Assembly: GCF_900117415.1 (NCBI RefSeq)
Contig: NZ_FPEI01000002.1
Span: 298,558-362,557, forward strand
Reading direction: 5' to 3'
DNA: 64,000 nucleotides
Source: Hyphomicrobium sp. CS1BSMeth3
Lineage (GTDB): Bacteria > Pseudomonadota > Alphaproteobacteria > Rhizobiales > Hyphomicrobiaceae
Part shown: positions 10,873 to 21,082 of the stretch, piece by piece
How positions within the stretch are numbered: the stretch's first letter is position 1
How the letters are laid out: each line of letters opens with the position of its first letter
Program-made: the position numbers and the translations under genes
Notes under the pieces: model-generated
Databases searched by the model: none
What the model was told of the DNA's origin: nothing
Seen by the model: the letters and a program-made list of their open reading frames with translations, nothing else

Positions 10873-12528
10873 ATGGCTCAGGCAGGCATCAGTGCGAACA
10901 GGCTGGAGCTTCTCCAGATCGCGGACGCGCTCGCACGTGAAAAGTCCATCGACCGCAAGATCGTCATCCAGGCGATGGAAGAGGCGCTGCAGAAAGGCGC
11001 CAAGGCCCGCTATGGCGCCGAGAACGATATCCGCTGCGAGATCGACCCGCGCACAGGCGAGACACATCTCTCACGCGTCATGACCGTCGTTGATGTGGTC
11101 GAGAACGAATCCCAGCAGCTCACGGTCGACGACGCCAAGCGCCGCAAGCCCGATGCTCAGGTCGGCGATCTCCTCGTCGACAAGCTGCCCCCGCTGGAGT
11201 TCGGCCGCGTCGCGGCGCAGAACGCCAAGCAGGTGATCGTGCAGAAGGTCCGCGAGGCCGAGCGCGAGCGCCAGCACAACGAATACAAGGATCGCATCGG
11301 CGAGATCGTCAACGGCACGGTGAAGCGCGTCGAGTACGGCAATGTCATCGTCGACCTCGGTCGTGCGGAAGGCATCATCCGCCGCGACGAGATGATCCCG
11401 CGCGAGAACGTGCGCCTCGGCGACCGCATCCGCGCCTATATCTACGACGTGCGCCGCGAGCAGCGCGGCCCGCAGATCTTCCTCTCGCGCACGCGCCCTG
11501 AGTTCATGGCCAAGCTCTTCGCCATGGAGGTGCCGGAGATCTACGACGGCATCGTGCGCATCATGGCGGTCGCCCGCGACCCCGGCTCGCGCGCCAAGAT
11601 CGCCGTTATTTCGCGCGACAAGTCGATCGATCCCGTCGGCGCCTGCGTCGGTATGCGCGGCCAGCGCGTGCAGGCCGTCGTCGCCGAGCTGCAGGGCGAG
11701 AAGGTCGACATCATCCAGTTCCCCGAGAACAACGACGCCGCGACGCTGGTCGTGAACGCGCTCGCGCCGGCGGAAGTGTCGAAGGTCGTGCTCGACGAAG
11801 ACTCCAACCGCATCGAGGTCGTGGTCGCGGAGAGCCAGCTCTCGCTCGCGATCGGCCGGCGCGGCCAGAACGTGCGTCTCGCTTCTCAGCTCACGGGCTG
11901 GGACATCGACATCCTCACGGATCAGGAAGAGAGCGAGCGCCGCCAGAAGGAATTCACCGAGCGCTCGCAGATGTTTATGGAAGCGCTCGACGTCGACGAG
12001 GTCATCGCGCAGCTCCTCGCGACCGAGGGTTTTGCCTCCGCCGAGGAAGTCGCGTTTGTCGATCCTTCGGAGATTGCCCATATCGAGGGCTTCGACGAGG
12101 ATACGGCGACCGAGATCCAGACCCGCGCGCGTGAATATCTCGCCCGCATCGAGGCCGAGCGTGATGCACGCCGCGTCGAGCTCGGCGTGTCCGATGATCT
12201 CGCGAAGATCGAGGGTGTGACGACCGCGATGATGGTCGCCCTCGGCGAAGCCGGCATCAAGACGCTCGAGGACTTCGCCGACTGCGCGACCGACGATCTC
12301 GTCGGCTGGACCGAGCGCAAGAAGGACAAGGACTCCGAGCCCGTGAAGCACAAGGGCGCGCTCGACGGCTTCGAGGTCGGGCGCAAGGAGGCCGAGGCCA
12401 TGATCCTTGCTGCCCGCGTCGAGGCGGGATGGATCAAGGCCGAGGACATCGCGCCGCCGGAGCCGGCGACCGAGGAAACTGCACCGGAAAGCGCTGAGGC
12501 CGGGGCTGACGCCCCCGCCAAGGCCTGA
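10873..12528 (+). CDS. nusA: Transcription termination/antitermination factor NusA
   Basis: A 551-residue NusA. Domain order is N-terminal RNA-polymerase-binding domain (residues 1-130), S1 domain ([20 protein letters not shown]), two KH domains ([18 protein letters not shown] and [19 protein letters not shown]) and two C-terminal acidic AR-type repeats ([19 protein letters not shown] and [19 protein letters not shown]) ending in an Ala/Glu-rich tail. It modulates pausing, termination and antitermination by RNA polymerase. It lies between rimP and ylxR, in the order found across bacteria. Confidence 0.98.
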   Translation: MAQAGISANRLELLQIADALAREKSIDRKIVIQAMEEALQKGAKARYGAENDIRCEIDPRTGETHLSRVMTVVDVVENESQQLTVDDAKRRKPDAQVGDLLVDKLPPLEFGRVAAQNAKQVIVQKVREAERERQHNEYKDRIGEIVNGTVKRVEYGNVIVDLGRAEGIIRRDEMIPRENVRLGDRIRAYIYDVRREQRGPQIFLSRTRPEFMAKLFAMEVPEIYDGIVRIMAVARDPGSRAKIAVISRDKSIDPVGACVGMRGQRVQAVVAELQGEKVDIIQFPENNDAATLVVNALAPAEVSKVVLDEDSNRIEVVVAESQLSLAIGRRGQNVRLASQLTGWDIDILTDQEESERRQKEFTERSQMFMEALDVDEVIAQLLATEGFASAEEVAFVDPSEIAHIEGFDEDTATEIQTRAREYLARIEAERDARRVELGVSDDLAKIEGVTTAMMVALGEAGIKTLEDFADCATDDLVGWTERKKDKDSEPVKHKGALDGFEVGRKEAEAMILAARVEAGWIKAEDIAPPEPATEETAPESAEAGADAPAKA

Positions 12529-12562
12529 TCCGGATTATGAGGACGGAGCGAACAGACTGGGT

Positions 12563-13303
12563 ATGGGCGCCGAAGCGGCACCAGAGCGTGACATGGACGC
12601 AGGTCCTGCCGACAAGGCAGCGGCCGAGCGCACATGCGCGCTCACGCGCCAGCCGCTGACGCCTGACGAGGGTCTGCGCTTCGTCGTCGCACCGGACGGC
12701 AGCATCGTCCCTGATGTGGGGCGTCGCCTCCCGGGCCGCGGCGTCTGGCTCTCCAACAGCCGTTCCGTCGTCGCCGAGGCGGCCCGCAAGGGCGTCTTCC
12801 AGCGGAGCTTGAAGCGCCCCGTAACGGTGCCGGAAGACCTCCCCGACCTCATCGAAAACTTGCTGGTCAAGCGGGTGATCGAGGCGCTGAGCCTCGCCAA
12901 CAAGGCGGGTCTCGTCACGACCGGCTTTACCAAAGTCGAGATCGCCGTTCAGCGGGGGACCTGCGCCTTTCTGCTGCATGCCAGCGATGCGGCCGAGGAT
13001 GGAGTGTCCAAGCTGGACCGCAAATTTGCGGCAATCCAGGCGAGCTCGGAGGCCGGAAGTGCGGAGAATAGCCTCGAGAAGCCCAATACGGAGCAATTGA
13101 GGCAACTGGTTTGGGATTGCCTGTCATCGGCCGAATTGAGCTTGGCCATGGGGCGTTCGAATGTGGTACACGCTGCACTGGCACGTGGCGGTGCGGCCAC
13201 CAGGTTTTCTCGCGAGGCAGAGCGGTTGAGGCGCTATCGGGCGCCCACTTCCGCTCATGCAACGCGCGAACCGGGTTCAAGGGCGAGATCGGAACAGGCA
13301 TGA
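12563..13303 (+). CDS. ylxR: YlxR (DUF448) RNA-binding protein fused to an L7Ae-like domain
   Basis: About 246 residues. The N-terminal part is YlxR/DUF448 ([20 protein letters not shown], then [11 protein letters not shown]). The second part, from [20 protein letters not shown], looks like the ribosomal L7Ae/L30e fold. This fusion is usual in alphaproteobacteria. YlxR binds RNA and in other bacteria influences RNase P and expression of neighbouring genes. The start is uncertain: ATG 12563 is used, ATG 12593 is possible. The last codons overlap the infB start (ATGA), pointing to translational coupling. The C-terminal 60 residues are basic and poorly conserved in appearance. Confidence 0.93.
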   Translation: MGAEAAPERDMDAGPADKAAAERTCALTRQPLTPDEGLRFVVAPDGSIVPDVGRRLPGRGVWLSNSRSVVAEAARKGVFQRSLKRPVTVPEDLPDLIENLLVKRVIEALSLANKAGLVTTGFTKVEIAVQRGTCAFLLHASDAAEDGVSKLDRKFAAIQASSEAGSAENSLEKPNTEQLRQLVWDCLSSAELSLAMGRSNVVHAALARGGAATRFSREAERLRRYRAPTSAHATREPGSRARSEQA

Positions 13304-15948
13304 GTGAGACCAAGGAAACCCCGGATAAGGCCCCCGCGGCCGGCGCCCGCAAGCCGCTGAGCTTGAAGCGCACTGAGTCTTCCGGGCACGTCCAGCAGAG
13401 CTTCAGCCATGGCCGCAAGAACGTGGTCGTGGTCGAGCGCAAAAAGCGCCGGACGCTCACAGGCCCCGGCCAGGGCGAGGACGAGCCGCGTGGCCGCGCG
13501 GGTGGTGCCGCGACGGCTGGTGGTGCGCGCCTCGGCGATCTTTCCGCGGGTGAGCTCGACGCGCGCCGCAAGGCGCTCGAGCAGGCTGCCGTCGACGAGA
13601 AGATCCGCGTCGAGGAAGAGACCAAGCGCCGCGCTGAAGAGCAGCGTCTCGAAGCCGAGCGCGTGGCTGAGCGCGCCCGTGAGGAAGCTGCTGCTGCCGC
13701 CGCCGCCGCGGAGGCTGCGAAGAAGCAGCCCGTCAGCGAAGCTCCTCCCGCAACACCGGCTCCCGCTGCTCCTGCAGCCCCTGCGGCCGCCGCCGCGCCG
13801 GCTCCGCAGACGACAGCCCGTGCGCCGCAATCACCGGCCAGCGCACCGAAGCCCGCGAGCGGCGCAGGCGCACCCGCCGCGCAGAAGGCGCGCGACGGCG
13901 GTGCCCCCGCGACCGAGACACGCCGACCCGCCGAGACGACAGTCGTCAAGCGGCGCCCGATCGCCGACGAGACGCCGGACGACGATGACCGCAAGAAGAG
14001 GGGCGGCGCCAACCTCAAGGGCGCACCTCGCGCGCCCGTAAAGGTGGCCGACGATCGCCGCGAGCGCGGCAAGCTCACGGTCGACAAGCTTCTCAACGAC
14101 GAGCAGCGCGAGCGCTCGCTCGCATCGCTCCGCCGCAAGCGCGAGCGCGACGCGCGCCGCGCCTCCGGCATCCAGATCTCGCGCGACAAGATCGTGCGCG
14201 AAGTAACGATCCCCGAGGTCATCACCATCCAGGAACTCGCCAACCGCATGTCGGAGAAGTCGGTCGACGTGATCCGCTTCCTGATGAAGCAGGGCGCGAT
14301 GCATCAGATCAACGATGCGATCGATGCCGACACGGCCGAACTCATCGTGCAGGACTTCGGCCACACGCCGAAGCGCGTTTCGGAAGCCGACGTCGAGGAA
14401 GGCTTCGCGGGCGGTGAGGACACGGATGCAAACCTGCAGCCGCGCGCCCCGGTCGTCACGATCATGGGCCACGTCGATCACGGCAAGACGTCGCTGCTCG
14501 ACGCGATCCGCCATGCCAACGTCGCGAGCGGCGAAGCCGGCGGCATCACCCAGCACATCGGCGCCTATCAGGTGTCGACGGACAAGGGCCAGAAGATCAC
14601 CTTCATCGATACGCCAGGCCACGCCGCGTTTACGGCCATGCGCGCCCGCGGCGCCAAGGTCACGGACATCGTCGTGCTGGTGGTTGCCGCCGACGACGGC
14701 GTGATGCCGCAGACGATCGAGGCGATCAATCACGCCAAGGCTGCCGGCGTTCCGATCATCGTTGCGATCAACAAGATCGACAAGCCGCAGGCCGATCCGA
14801 ACCGCGTGCGCACGGAGCTGCTCCAGCACGAGATCGTGGTCGAGAGCATGTCGGGCGAAACGCTCGAGGTCTCGGTTTCGGCACTCAAGGGGACGAACCT
14901 CGACAAGCTGCTCGAAGCCATCGCGCTTCAGGCCGAGCTGCTCGATCTCAAGGCCAATCCGGACCGTCTCGCCGACGGCTTCGTCATCGAGGCCAAGCTC
15001 GAGCGTGGCCGCGGTCCCGTCGGCACGCTGCTCGTGCAGCGCGGCACGATCAAGGTCGGCGACATCATCGTCGCTGGCAGTGCCTGGGGTCGCGTCAGGG
15101 CGCTCCTGGATGACACCGGCCACAATGTCGTGTCGGCCGGGCCGTCCGTGCCCGTAGAGGTGCTCGGCTTCGACACCGCACCCGAGGCCGGCGACCAGTT
15201 CGCCGTCGTCGAGAACGAGGCCCGCGCCCGCGAGATCACCGACTACCGTATCCGCAAGCGGCGCGAGACGCTCGGCACCGCGGGCACACCGCGCACGCTC
15301 GAGCAGATGATGCAGAGCCTCAAGGAGACCGGCAAGAAGGAGTTCCCGCTGGTCGTCAAGGGCGACGTGCAGGGCTCGGTCGAGGCGATCATGGGTGCGC
15401 TTGCGAAGCTTGGCAACGACGAGGTCATGGCGCGCATCGTCCATTCGGGCGTCGGCGGCATCACCGAGTCCGACATCAACCTCGCCAATGCCTCGAAGGC
15501 GGTCATCCTCGGCTTCAACGTGCGCGCCAATGCGCAGGCGAAGCTTGCGGCCGACCAGCACGGCGTCGAGATCCGCTACTACTCGATCATCTACGACCTC
15601 GTCGACGACGTGAAGGCGGCCATGTCCGGCCTGCTCGCGCCGACAAAGAAAGAGGTGTTCCTCGGCTACGCGACCATCAAGCAGGTCTTCAACATCTCGA
15701 AGCAGGGCAAGGTCGCGGGTTGCCTCGTCACGGAAGGCAAGGTCGAGCGCGGCGCCAAGGTTCGCCTGCTGCGCGACAAGACGGTCATCCACGAGGGCAC
15801 GCTCGCCATCCTCAAGCGCTTCAAGGACGATGTGAAGGAAGTGCCGGCCGGCCAGGAATGCGGTATGGCCTTTGCCAACTACCAGGACATCCGCGAGGGC
15901 GACGAGATCGAGTGCTTCCAGGTGGAGACGATCGCGCGCACCCTCTGA
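13300..15948 (+). CDS. infB: Translation initiation factor IF-2
   Basis: An 882-residue IF-2. It starts with the alphaproteobacterial IF2 N-terminal motif ([20 protein letters not shown]), followed by a long Ala/Pro/Glu/Arg-rich linker and the IF2_N segment ([20 protein letters not shown]). The GTPase domain has G1 [10 protein letters not shown]3 DTPGHAAF and G4 NKID; domains III and IV are complete to [12 protein letters not shown]. The factor brings fMet-tRNA to the 30S subunit. ATG 13300 overlaps the ylxR stop by 4 nt. A hairpin follows at 15967. Confidence 0.98.
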   Translation: MSETKETPDKAPAAGARKPLSLKRTESSGHVQQSFSHGRKNVVVVERKKRRTLTGPGQGEDEPRGRAGGAATAGGARLGDLSAGELDARRKALEQAAVDEKIRVEEETKRRAEEQRLEAERVAERAREEAAAAAAAAEAAKKQPVSEAPPATPAPAAPAAPAAAAAPAPQTTARAPQSPASAPKPASGAGAPAAQKARDGGAPATETRRPAETTVVKRRPIADETPDDDDRKKRGGANLKGAPRAPVKVADDRRERGKLTVDKLLNDEQRERSLASLRRKRERDARRASGIQISRDKIVREVTIPEVITIQELANRMSEKSVDVIRFLMKQGAMHQINDAIDADTAELIVQDFGHTPKRVSEADVEEGFAGGEDTDANLQPRAPVVTIMGHVDHGKTSLLDAIRHANVASGEAGGITQHIGAYQVSTDKGQKITFIDTPGHAAFTAMRARGAKVTDIVVLVVAADDGVMPQTIEAINHAKAAGVPIIVAINKIDKPQADPNRVRTELLQHEIVVESMSGETLEVSVSALKGTNLDKLLEAIALQAELLDLKANPDRLADGFVIEAKLERGRGPVGTLLVQRGTIKVGDIIVAGSAWGRVRALLDDTGHNVVSAGPSVPVEVLGFDTAPEAGDQFAVVENEARAREITDYRIRKRRETLGTAGTPRTLEQMMQSLKETGKKEFPLVVKGDVQGSVEAIMGALAKLGNDEVMARIVHSGVGGITESDINLANASKAVILGFNVRANAQAKLAADQHGVEIRYYSIIYDLVDDVKAAMSGLLAPTKKEVFLGYATIKQVFNISKQGKVAGCLVTEGKVERGAKVRLLRDKTVIHEGTLAILKRFKDDVKEVPAGQECGMAFANYQDIREGDEIECFQVETIARTL

Positions 15949-15966
15949 GTACCGTCATGCTTCTGG

Positions 15967-15995
15967 AGGCGGATGGGCGATGAGCTCATCCGCCT
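15967..15995 (+). terminator. Hairpin between infB and rbfA
   Basis: AGGCGGATG and CATCCGCCT make a perfect 9-bp stem with an 11-nt loop, 19 bp after the infB stop; only TT follows. It may partly terminate or act as an RNA-processing or mRNA-stability site inside the operon. Confidence 0.45.
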
Positions 15996-16070
15996 TTCGC
16001 ATACGGCAAATTGTCGAACTGGAATTATTGAGGAGCTGGCGACGGTCCGAGCCCGGTGCCAGAGTTGAGA

Positions 16071-16514
16071 ATGTCACGACAGAAATCGAGCGCCGGCCGC
16101 GGGTCGGCTCATGGCGCTTCCGCCGGCCCGTCGCAGCGCATGCTCAGGGTCGGCGAGCTTGTACGCCATCGCCTCGCCGAGCTTCTGGCGCGCGGCGACA
16201 TCCATGACGACGTGCTGGCCGCCGCGGTGGTCACCATTCCCGAAGTACGCATGTCGCCGGACCTCAAGCTCGCGACCGTCTACGTCATGCCGCTCGGCGG
16301 CAACGACGTTGCGCCCGTGCTCGCGGCGCTGAGGCGCAATCAGAAATACATCCGCGGCGAGGTCGCCCGTGCCCTGAACTTGAAGTTCGCGCCGGACGTC
16401 CGTTTCCGCGAGGACGAGAGCTTCGAGGAAGCAACGCGCATCGATCGCCTGCTCGACAGCGAGCGGGTGAGACGCGACGTGAAGGGCAAGAACGACGTGC
16501 AGGGGGATGAATAA
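16071..16514 (+). CDS. rbfA: Ribosome-binding factor A
   Basis: A 147-residue RbfA with the KH-like core: [17 protein letters not shown], then [20 protein letters not shown], and [20 protein letters not shown]. It binds the 30S neck during late 16S rRNA maturation and cold adaptation. ATG 16071 is preferred with GAGTTGAG upstream; a GTG at 16056 would add five residues. The end overlaps the start of truB by 8 nt, so the two are coupled. The first 20 residues are basic and Ser/Gly-rich, longer than in E. coli. Confidence 0.95.
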   Translation: MSRQKSSAGRGSAHGASAGPSQRMLRVGELVRHRLAELLARGDIHDDVLAAAVVTIPEVRMSPDLKLATVYVMPLGGNDVAPVLAALRRNQKYIRGEVARALNLKFAPDVRFREDESFEEATRIDRLLDSERVRRDVKGKNDVQGDE

Positions 16515-17439
16515 GGTGGCGCGCCGCAAGAAGGGCAATCCGATCAACGGCTGGGTCGTGCTCGACAAGCCCGTCGGTATGACGTCGACGCAGGCTGTCG
16601 GCAAAGTACGCTGGCTCTTTCAGGCGCAGAAGGCCGGGCACGCCGGCACGCTCGACCCGCTGGCGACCGGCATCCTGCCGATCGCACTTGGCGAGGCGAC
16701 GAAGACCGTGCCCTACGCGGTCGACGGCCAGAAGGCCTACCGCTTCACGGTCCGCTGGGGCGCCGAGACCGACACCGACGACGCCGAGGGCCAGATCGTC
16801 GAGCGCAGCGACCTGCGCCCGACCCGCGCTTCGATCGAGGCGCTGCTGCCGAGCTTCCTCGGCGAGATCCTGCAGACGCCGCCCGCCTTCTCCGCGATCA
16901 AGATCGACGGCCAGCGCGCCTATGACCTCGCGCGCCAGGGCGAGACCGTGAAGCTCGAAGCGCGCCCCGTGCAGATCGACCGTCTCGAGCTCGTCGAGAT
17001 GCCCGATCACGAGACCTCGGTGTTTGAGGCCGAATGCGGCCGCGGCACGTACGTGCGCGCCATTGCCCGCGACATCGGCCGCACGCTCGGCTGTCTCGGC
17101 CATGTGACGGCGCTCCGGCGCACGCGTGTCGGGCCCTTCGAGGAAGCACAAGCGGTCACCATCGAGGAGCTGGAAGCTGCGGCTGGCCACGACGACGGCG
17201 GCGCCGAGATCAAGACGCTGCTGCGCCCGGTCGAGAGCGCGCTCGCCGAGCTGCTCGAAGTCAACGTCTCGCAGTCGGATGCGGCGCGCCTCGCGCGCGG
17301 CCAGCCGGTGCTGCTGCGCGGGCGCGATGCGCCGGTGATGAGCGGGGAGGCCTTTGCTCTCTCGAAGGGTACATTGATCGCGCTCTGCGAGATCGAGCGT
17401 GGCGAGCTGCGCCCGCTGCGCGTCTTCAATCAGGCCTGA
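16507..17439 (+). CDS. truB: tRNA pseudouridine(55) synthase TruB
   Basis: A 310-residue TruB that makes pseudouridine 55 in the T-loop of tRNAs. The catalytic aspartate motif is [14 protein letters not shown]; the [10 protein letters not shown] strand, the [20 protein letters not shown] segment and the [13 protein letters not shown] motif are all present, plus a C-terminal PUA-like part. It overlaps rbfA. In most related genomes rpsO and pnp follow; here the operon ends at truB with a 325-bp gap and a convergent pbp1A gene. Confidence 0.97.
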   Translation: MNKVARRKKGNPINGWVVLDKPVGMTSTQAVGKVRWLFQAQKAGHAGTLDPLATGILPIALGEATKTVPYAVDGQKAYRFTVRWGAETDTDDAEGQIVERSDLRPTRASIEALLPSFLGEILQTPPAFSAIKIDGQRAYDLARQGETVKLEARPVQIDRLELVEMPDHETSVFEAECGRGTYVRAIARDIGRTLGCLGHVTALRRTRVGPFEEAQAVTIEELEAAAGHDDGGAEIKTLLRPVESALAELLEVNVSQSDAARLARGQPVLLRGRDAPVMSGEAFALSKGTLIALCEIERGELRPLRVFNQA

Positions 17440-17764
17440 TAGCGAGATTATCTCGCCTACGCCGCCTTGGCAGTTCATGAGCGCGCGGGGCGCGCCGGCG
17501 CTGGCGCCGCCCCCGCGGAGCCGATGAGCGAAGCGAATAGCGGCGTGAGCGAAATAAACGCATGAGGCGCGGAGACCCTGGGCTCCGCGCCTCAAATCTT
17601 CACGCCGGGGAAGATGGTTTCTCCAGGGTACACCGATCATGCGCCGGTGGCCGTGAACTCGCTCTGAATGCAGCATTCATTGGGAATTCATTGGGGGGAC
17701 GTCTGCCCTTCGGTGAACGGCCAAGCGCTTGCTTTGGCCGCCGTCCCTGCGGACCGAGTAGCGC
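17440..17764. other. Convergent intergenic gap with one strong hairpin
   Basis: 325 bp between truB (plus) and the PBP1A gene (minus), with no gene I can support. It contains a GC-rich palindromic patch near 17492-17515 and the hairpin listed at 17564-17593. No rpsO gene or remnant was seen, although rpsO-pnp normally follows truB. Confidence 0.5.
17564..17593. terminator. Bidirectional hairpin between truB and PBP1A
   Basis: GAGGCGCGGAG and CTCCGCGCCTC form a perfect 11-bp stem with an 8-nt loop (ACCCTGGG). On the plus strand AAATCTTC follows; on the minus strand GTTTATTTCG follows a few bases later. It lies between two convergent operons and probably ends transcription from both sides. Confidence 0.6.
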
Positions 17765-20356
17765 CTACCAGAGCCCACGCCGCGTGCTGAGCGCGCGCGC
17801 ATCCTCGCCGCGACCACCGCCGCGCTCCGTGCGCGGGGCCCAGCCGCCACCGGGCTGTCCCTGCTGGCCGCCCTCCTGATCGGGCTGCTGCTGCTGCACG
17901 AAGCCGCCGGTCTCGTCGGTGAAGCCGATGATCGAGTAGGGATCATCCGGCTCCTCGTCCGGCTTGAAAGCCTCGAGCACACTGCGCTGATCGGCCGACT
18001 GCACGCGCAGGCCGGTCGACGGGTTCACGCGAACGAGCTTGATGCCGGGCGGAATGCGGAAGGGCGTCGCCGGCTTGTCGGCGAGCGCCATCTTCATGAA
18101 CGAGCCGAAGATCGGCACCGCGATCGCGCCGCCCGTCGCCTCTTTGCCCATGGGCTTCGGGATGTCGTAGCCGACGAACACGCCAACGACGAGGTCCGGC
18201 GAGAAGCCGATGAACCACGCATCCTTGGCGTCGTTGGTGGTGCCCGTCTTGCCGGCGAGCGGCTTGCCGACCGAGCGGAGCGCCGTCGCCGTGCCACGCT
18301 GCACGACGCCCTCCATCATCGAAGTGATCTGGTAGGCCGTGTGCGGGTCGATGATCTGTTTGCGGTCATCGGCAAGCTCGGGCTCCGGCTGGCCGTTCCA
18401 GCTTGCCTGCTGGCAGTCCTGGCATCCGCGATCGTCGTGCCGCCAGACGGCGCGGCCCCAGCGATCCTGGATGCGATCGATGAACGTCGGACGCACCTGG
18501 CGGCCGCCATTGGCGAGCATGGCGTAGCCAGCGGTCATCCTGAGCAGCGTCGTCTCGCCGGCGCCGAGCGCCATCGAGAGGACAGGCGTCAGCTCATCGT
18601 AGACGCCGAAACGGCGCGCATACTCGGTCACGAGCGGCATGCCCATGTCCTGCGCAAGACGCACCGTCATGAGGTTGCGCGAGTGCTCGATGCCGACCCG
18701 CAGTGTCGTCGGCCCATAGAACTGGCCGCTGTAGTTTTTCGGCCGCCACACATCGAGTCCGGCGCCCTGCTCGATGGTGATCGGGGCATCGAGAATCACG
18801 CTCGTCGGCTTGTAGCCATTGTCGAGGGCAGCGGCATAGACGAACGGCTTGAAGGACGATCCGGGCTGGCGACGCGCCTGCGCGGCGCGATCGAACTGGC
18901 TCAGCGCGAAAGAGAACCCGCCGATGCTCGCCAGCACGCGGCCGGTATGCGGATCCATGACGACGATGCCACCGCCGACCTCCGGGATCTGCATGAGCGA
19001 CCACACGCCCTGCGTCTCATCGGGGTTCTTGGGCGCAACGTAGATGACATCGCCGACATTCAGGACATCGCCGGCGCCCGGCGGCTTGCCGGGCTTCCTG
19101 TTGGCCCAGCGGACCTCCTCATAGGGCACCTCGACGGCCTGACGCTCGGGAACGAGGCTGCCGTCCTGGCGGCGTGCCGGCCGCAGCCCAACCACGGCCT
19201 TCTCGCGCTCGGCCTTGAGCACGACCCCTAGGCGCCACGGATGGATATCGTTCGGCGTGTCGATGGCGCCGAGCGGCACGCCCCAGTCGCCCGTGACGGC
19301 AATCTTGTCGACGGGCCCGCGCCAGCCACTCTTGCGGTCGAACGCGACGAGGCCCTCGACGAGCGCGCGGCGCGCGAGATCCTGCAGGCGGGGCGAGAGC
19401 GTCGTGCGGACGGAAAGGCCACCGCTGTAGAGCTTCTGCTCGCCGAACTGGGCGATGAGCGTGCGGCGCACTTCCTCGGCGAAGTAGTCGGCGGCGCGAA
19501 TCTGGGTGCCGAAGTTGCGGACGTTGACCTCGAGCGGCTTGGCCTGTGCTGCAGAGGCTTCGGCATCGGTGATGTAACCGTTCTCGGCCATGAGGGCGAG
19601 GATGGCATTGCGCCGGGCTACAGCCTCCTTGGCCCGCCGGAAGGGATGGTAGTTGTTGGGGCCTTTCGGGAGCGACGCGAGGTAGGCCATTTCCTCGAGC
19701 GTCAGATCCCTCAGCTCCTTGTTGAAATAGGTGAGCGCCGCCGCCGCCACGCCGAACGTGTTCAGCCCGAGGTAGATCTCGTTGAGATAGAGCTCGAGGA
19801 TCTTCTCCTTGGAGAACGACCGCTCGATGCGGATGGCGAGGATGGCTTCCTTGAGCTTGCGATCGGCCGTGCGCTCGCTCGTCAGCAGCATGTTCTTGGC
19901 AACCTGCTGCGTGATCGTGGAGGCGCCTTCCGCACGCCGCCGGCCGCCCTGCGCCAGATTGGTCGCATACCGAAGGCCCGCGCGCGCCATACCCACGAAA
20001 TCGAGGCCGTTGTGCTCGAAGAAGCGCTTGTCCTCCGCCGAGAGGTAGGCGCCGATCAGCAGCTTGGGCACGGTGTTGATCGGCACGAAAATGCGTCTGT
20101 CGTGCGCGTACTCGGCGATCAGCGAGCCGTCATGGGCGTGAATGCGCGTCGTGATCGGCGGCTCGTAGTTGGCGAGGCTCGCATGGCTCGGCAGATCAGC
20201 CGAGGCCTTCCAAAGGAAGTAGCCGCCGACCGCGGAGCCGGCGAGGAAGAGGACCACGCCCGAGGCGAATGCAAACCCGAGGAGGCTCAGCAGAAAGCTG
20301 CGGCGCTTGCGCTTCGGCTTGCGCTCCACGGGCGGCAATATCGGGGGTGGTCTCAT
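17765..20356 (-). CDS. Penicillin-binding protein 1A (bifunctional glycosyltransferase/transpeptidase)
   Basis: An 863-residue class A PBP. A basic cytoplasmic N-terminus is followed by one membrane helix (FAFASGVVLFLAGSAVGGYF). The GT51 domain has EDKRFFEHNGLD and ASTITQQVAKNMLLT; the transpeptidase domain has the Ser-x-x-Lys motif (GSSFKPFVYAAAL), the Ser-x-Asn motif (EHSRNLM) and KTGTT. It polymerises and cross-links peptidoglycan in the periplasm. The final 50 residues are Gly/Gln-rich (QQQQPDQEGGQQGQPGGG), an unstructured tail common in alphaproteobacterial MrcA. It is a single minus-strand gene, convergent with truB. Confidence 0.97.
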   Translation of the reverse strand: MRPPPILPPVERKPKRKRRSFLLSLLGFAFASGVVLFLAGSAVGGYFLWKASADLPSHASLANYEPPITTRIHAHDGSLIAEYAHDRRIFVPINTVPKLLIGAYLSAEDKRFFEHNGLDFVGMARAGLRYATNLAQGGRRRAEGASTITQQVAKNMLLTSERTADRKLKEAILAIRIERSFSKEKILELYLNEIYLGLNTFGVAAAALTYFNKELRDLTLEEMAYLASLPKGPNNYHPFRRAKEAVARRNAILALMAENGYITDAEASAAQAKPLEVNVRNFGTQIRAADYFAEEVRRTLIAQFGEQKLYSGGLSVRTTLSPRLQDLARRALVEGLVAFDRKSGWRGPVDKIAVTGDWGVPLGAIDTPNDIHPWRLGVVLKAEREKAVVGLRPARRQDGSLVPERQAVEVPYEEVRWANRKPGKPPGAGDVLNVGDVIYVAPKNPDETQGVWSLMQIPEVGGGIVVMDPHTGRVLASIGGFSFALSQFDRAAQARRQPGSSFKPFVYAAALDNGYKPTSVILDAPITIEQGAGLDVWRPKNYSGQFYGPTTLRVGIEHSRNLMTVRLAQDMGMPLVTEYARRFGVYDELTPVLSMALGAGETTLLRMTAGYAMLANGGRQVRPTFIDRIQDRWGRAVWRHDDRGCQDCQQASWNGQPEPELADDRKQIIDPHTAYQITSMMEGVVQRGTATALRSVGKPLAGKTGTTNDAKDAWFIGFSPDLVVGVFVGYDIPKPMGKEATGGAIAVPIFGSFMKMALADKPATPFRIPPGIKLVRVNPSTGLRVQSADQRSVLEAFKPDEEPDDPYSIIGFTDETGGFVQQQQPDQEGGQQGQPGGGWAPRTERGGGRGEDARALSTRRGLW

Positions 20357-20638
20357 AAATCTCGATCGATCCGGTCGTGCACGGATGGCTCTGTCTAGCC
20401 CCCGGCGTACGGAGAAGCAAGCACGCCTCCCGGTTTCATCCCGAGGTTACAATCGATTGTGTCATTAGCAGGTCACAGCGGGGTGAATGTCCGCAGCATT
20501 CTGCCGGCCATTGCACAAGACCTGCGCGTGCGTGGTTAATGCGCCTCTGCCCGCCCCCATTTTGTCCATCTTCTTGCTTCGCCGGGCCCCTGGATCGAGA
20601 GTTGGCGCCTCGACGACAGCACAGAATGGGGAAACACC

Positions 20639-21034
20639 ATGGACATCGAGGACCAGCGCAAGAAGGGCCGGGAGATTCTGGGGGAGGTCATCGGCGCCGC
20701 CTATCTCGAGCGGCGCGATGCTTCGACGAACGATTTCAACAGGCCATTGAGAGAGTTTTCCGAAACCTACGCGTTCGGTGACATCTGGGCCCGGCCGGGC
20801 CTGCCGCGCAAGGTCCGCAGCATGCTCTGCATGGCCATGCTGACGGCCATGGGCAAACCCGCCGAGCTGCGCCTCCACGTCAATTCGGCGATCAACAACG
20901 GCTGCACCGTCGAGGAAATCCAAGAGGTGCTCTACCAGACCGTCGCCTATTGCGGCATTCCGGCGACGATCGAGGCCTTCAAGGTCGCCGAGGAGGTATT
21001 GGCCGAGCGCGGCCTTATCCAGCGCAAGGGCTGA
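20639..21034 (+). CDS. 4-carboxymuconolactone-decarboxylase-like protein
   Basis: A 131-residue AhpD-superfamily protein related to 4-carboxymuconolactone decarboxylase: LREFSETYAFGDIWARPGLP, then LTAMGKPAELRLHVNSAINN and YQTVAYCGIPATIEAF. True PcaC acts in the protocatechuate branch of the beta-ketoadipate pathway. No other pca gene is nearby, and these proteins are often side-chain decarboxylases or of unknown role, so the exact reaction is open. A hairpin (GGCCGGCGCGG/CCGCGCCGGCC) follows between this gene and the convergent aminotransferase. Confidence 0.85.
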   Translation: MDIEDQRKKGREILGEVIGAAYLERRDASTNDFNRPLREFSETYAFGDIWARPGLPRKVRSMLCMAMLTAMGKPAELRLHVNSAINNGCTVEEIQEVLYQTVAYCGIPATIEAFKVAEEVLAERGLIQRKG

Positions 21035-21047
21035 CCAAGGCCGGTAT

Positions 21048-21071
21048 GGCCGGCGCGGACCGCGCCGGCCA
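21048..21071. terminator. Hairpin between convergent genes
   Basis: GGCCGGCGCGG and CCGCGCCGGCC pair with a minimal loop between the stop codons of the carboxymuconolactone-like gene (plus) and the aminotransferase (minus). No U tract on either side. Confidence 0.5.
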
Positions 21072-21082
21072 CAATCCAGCAA

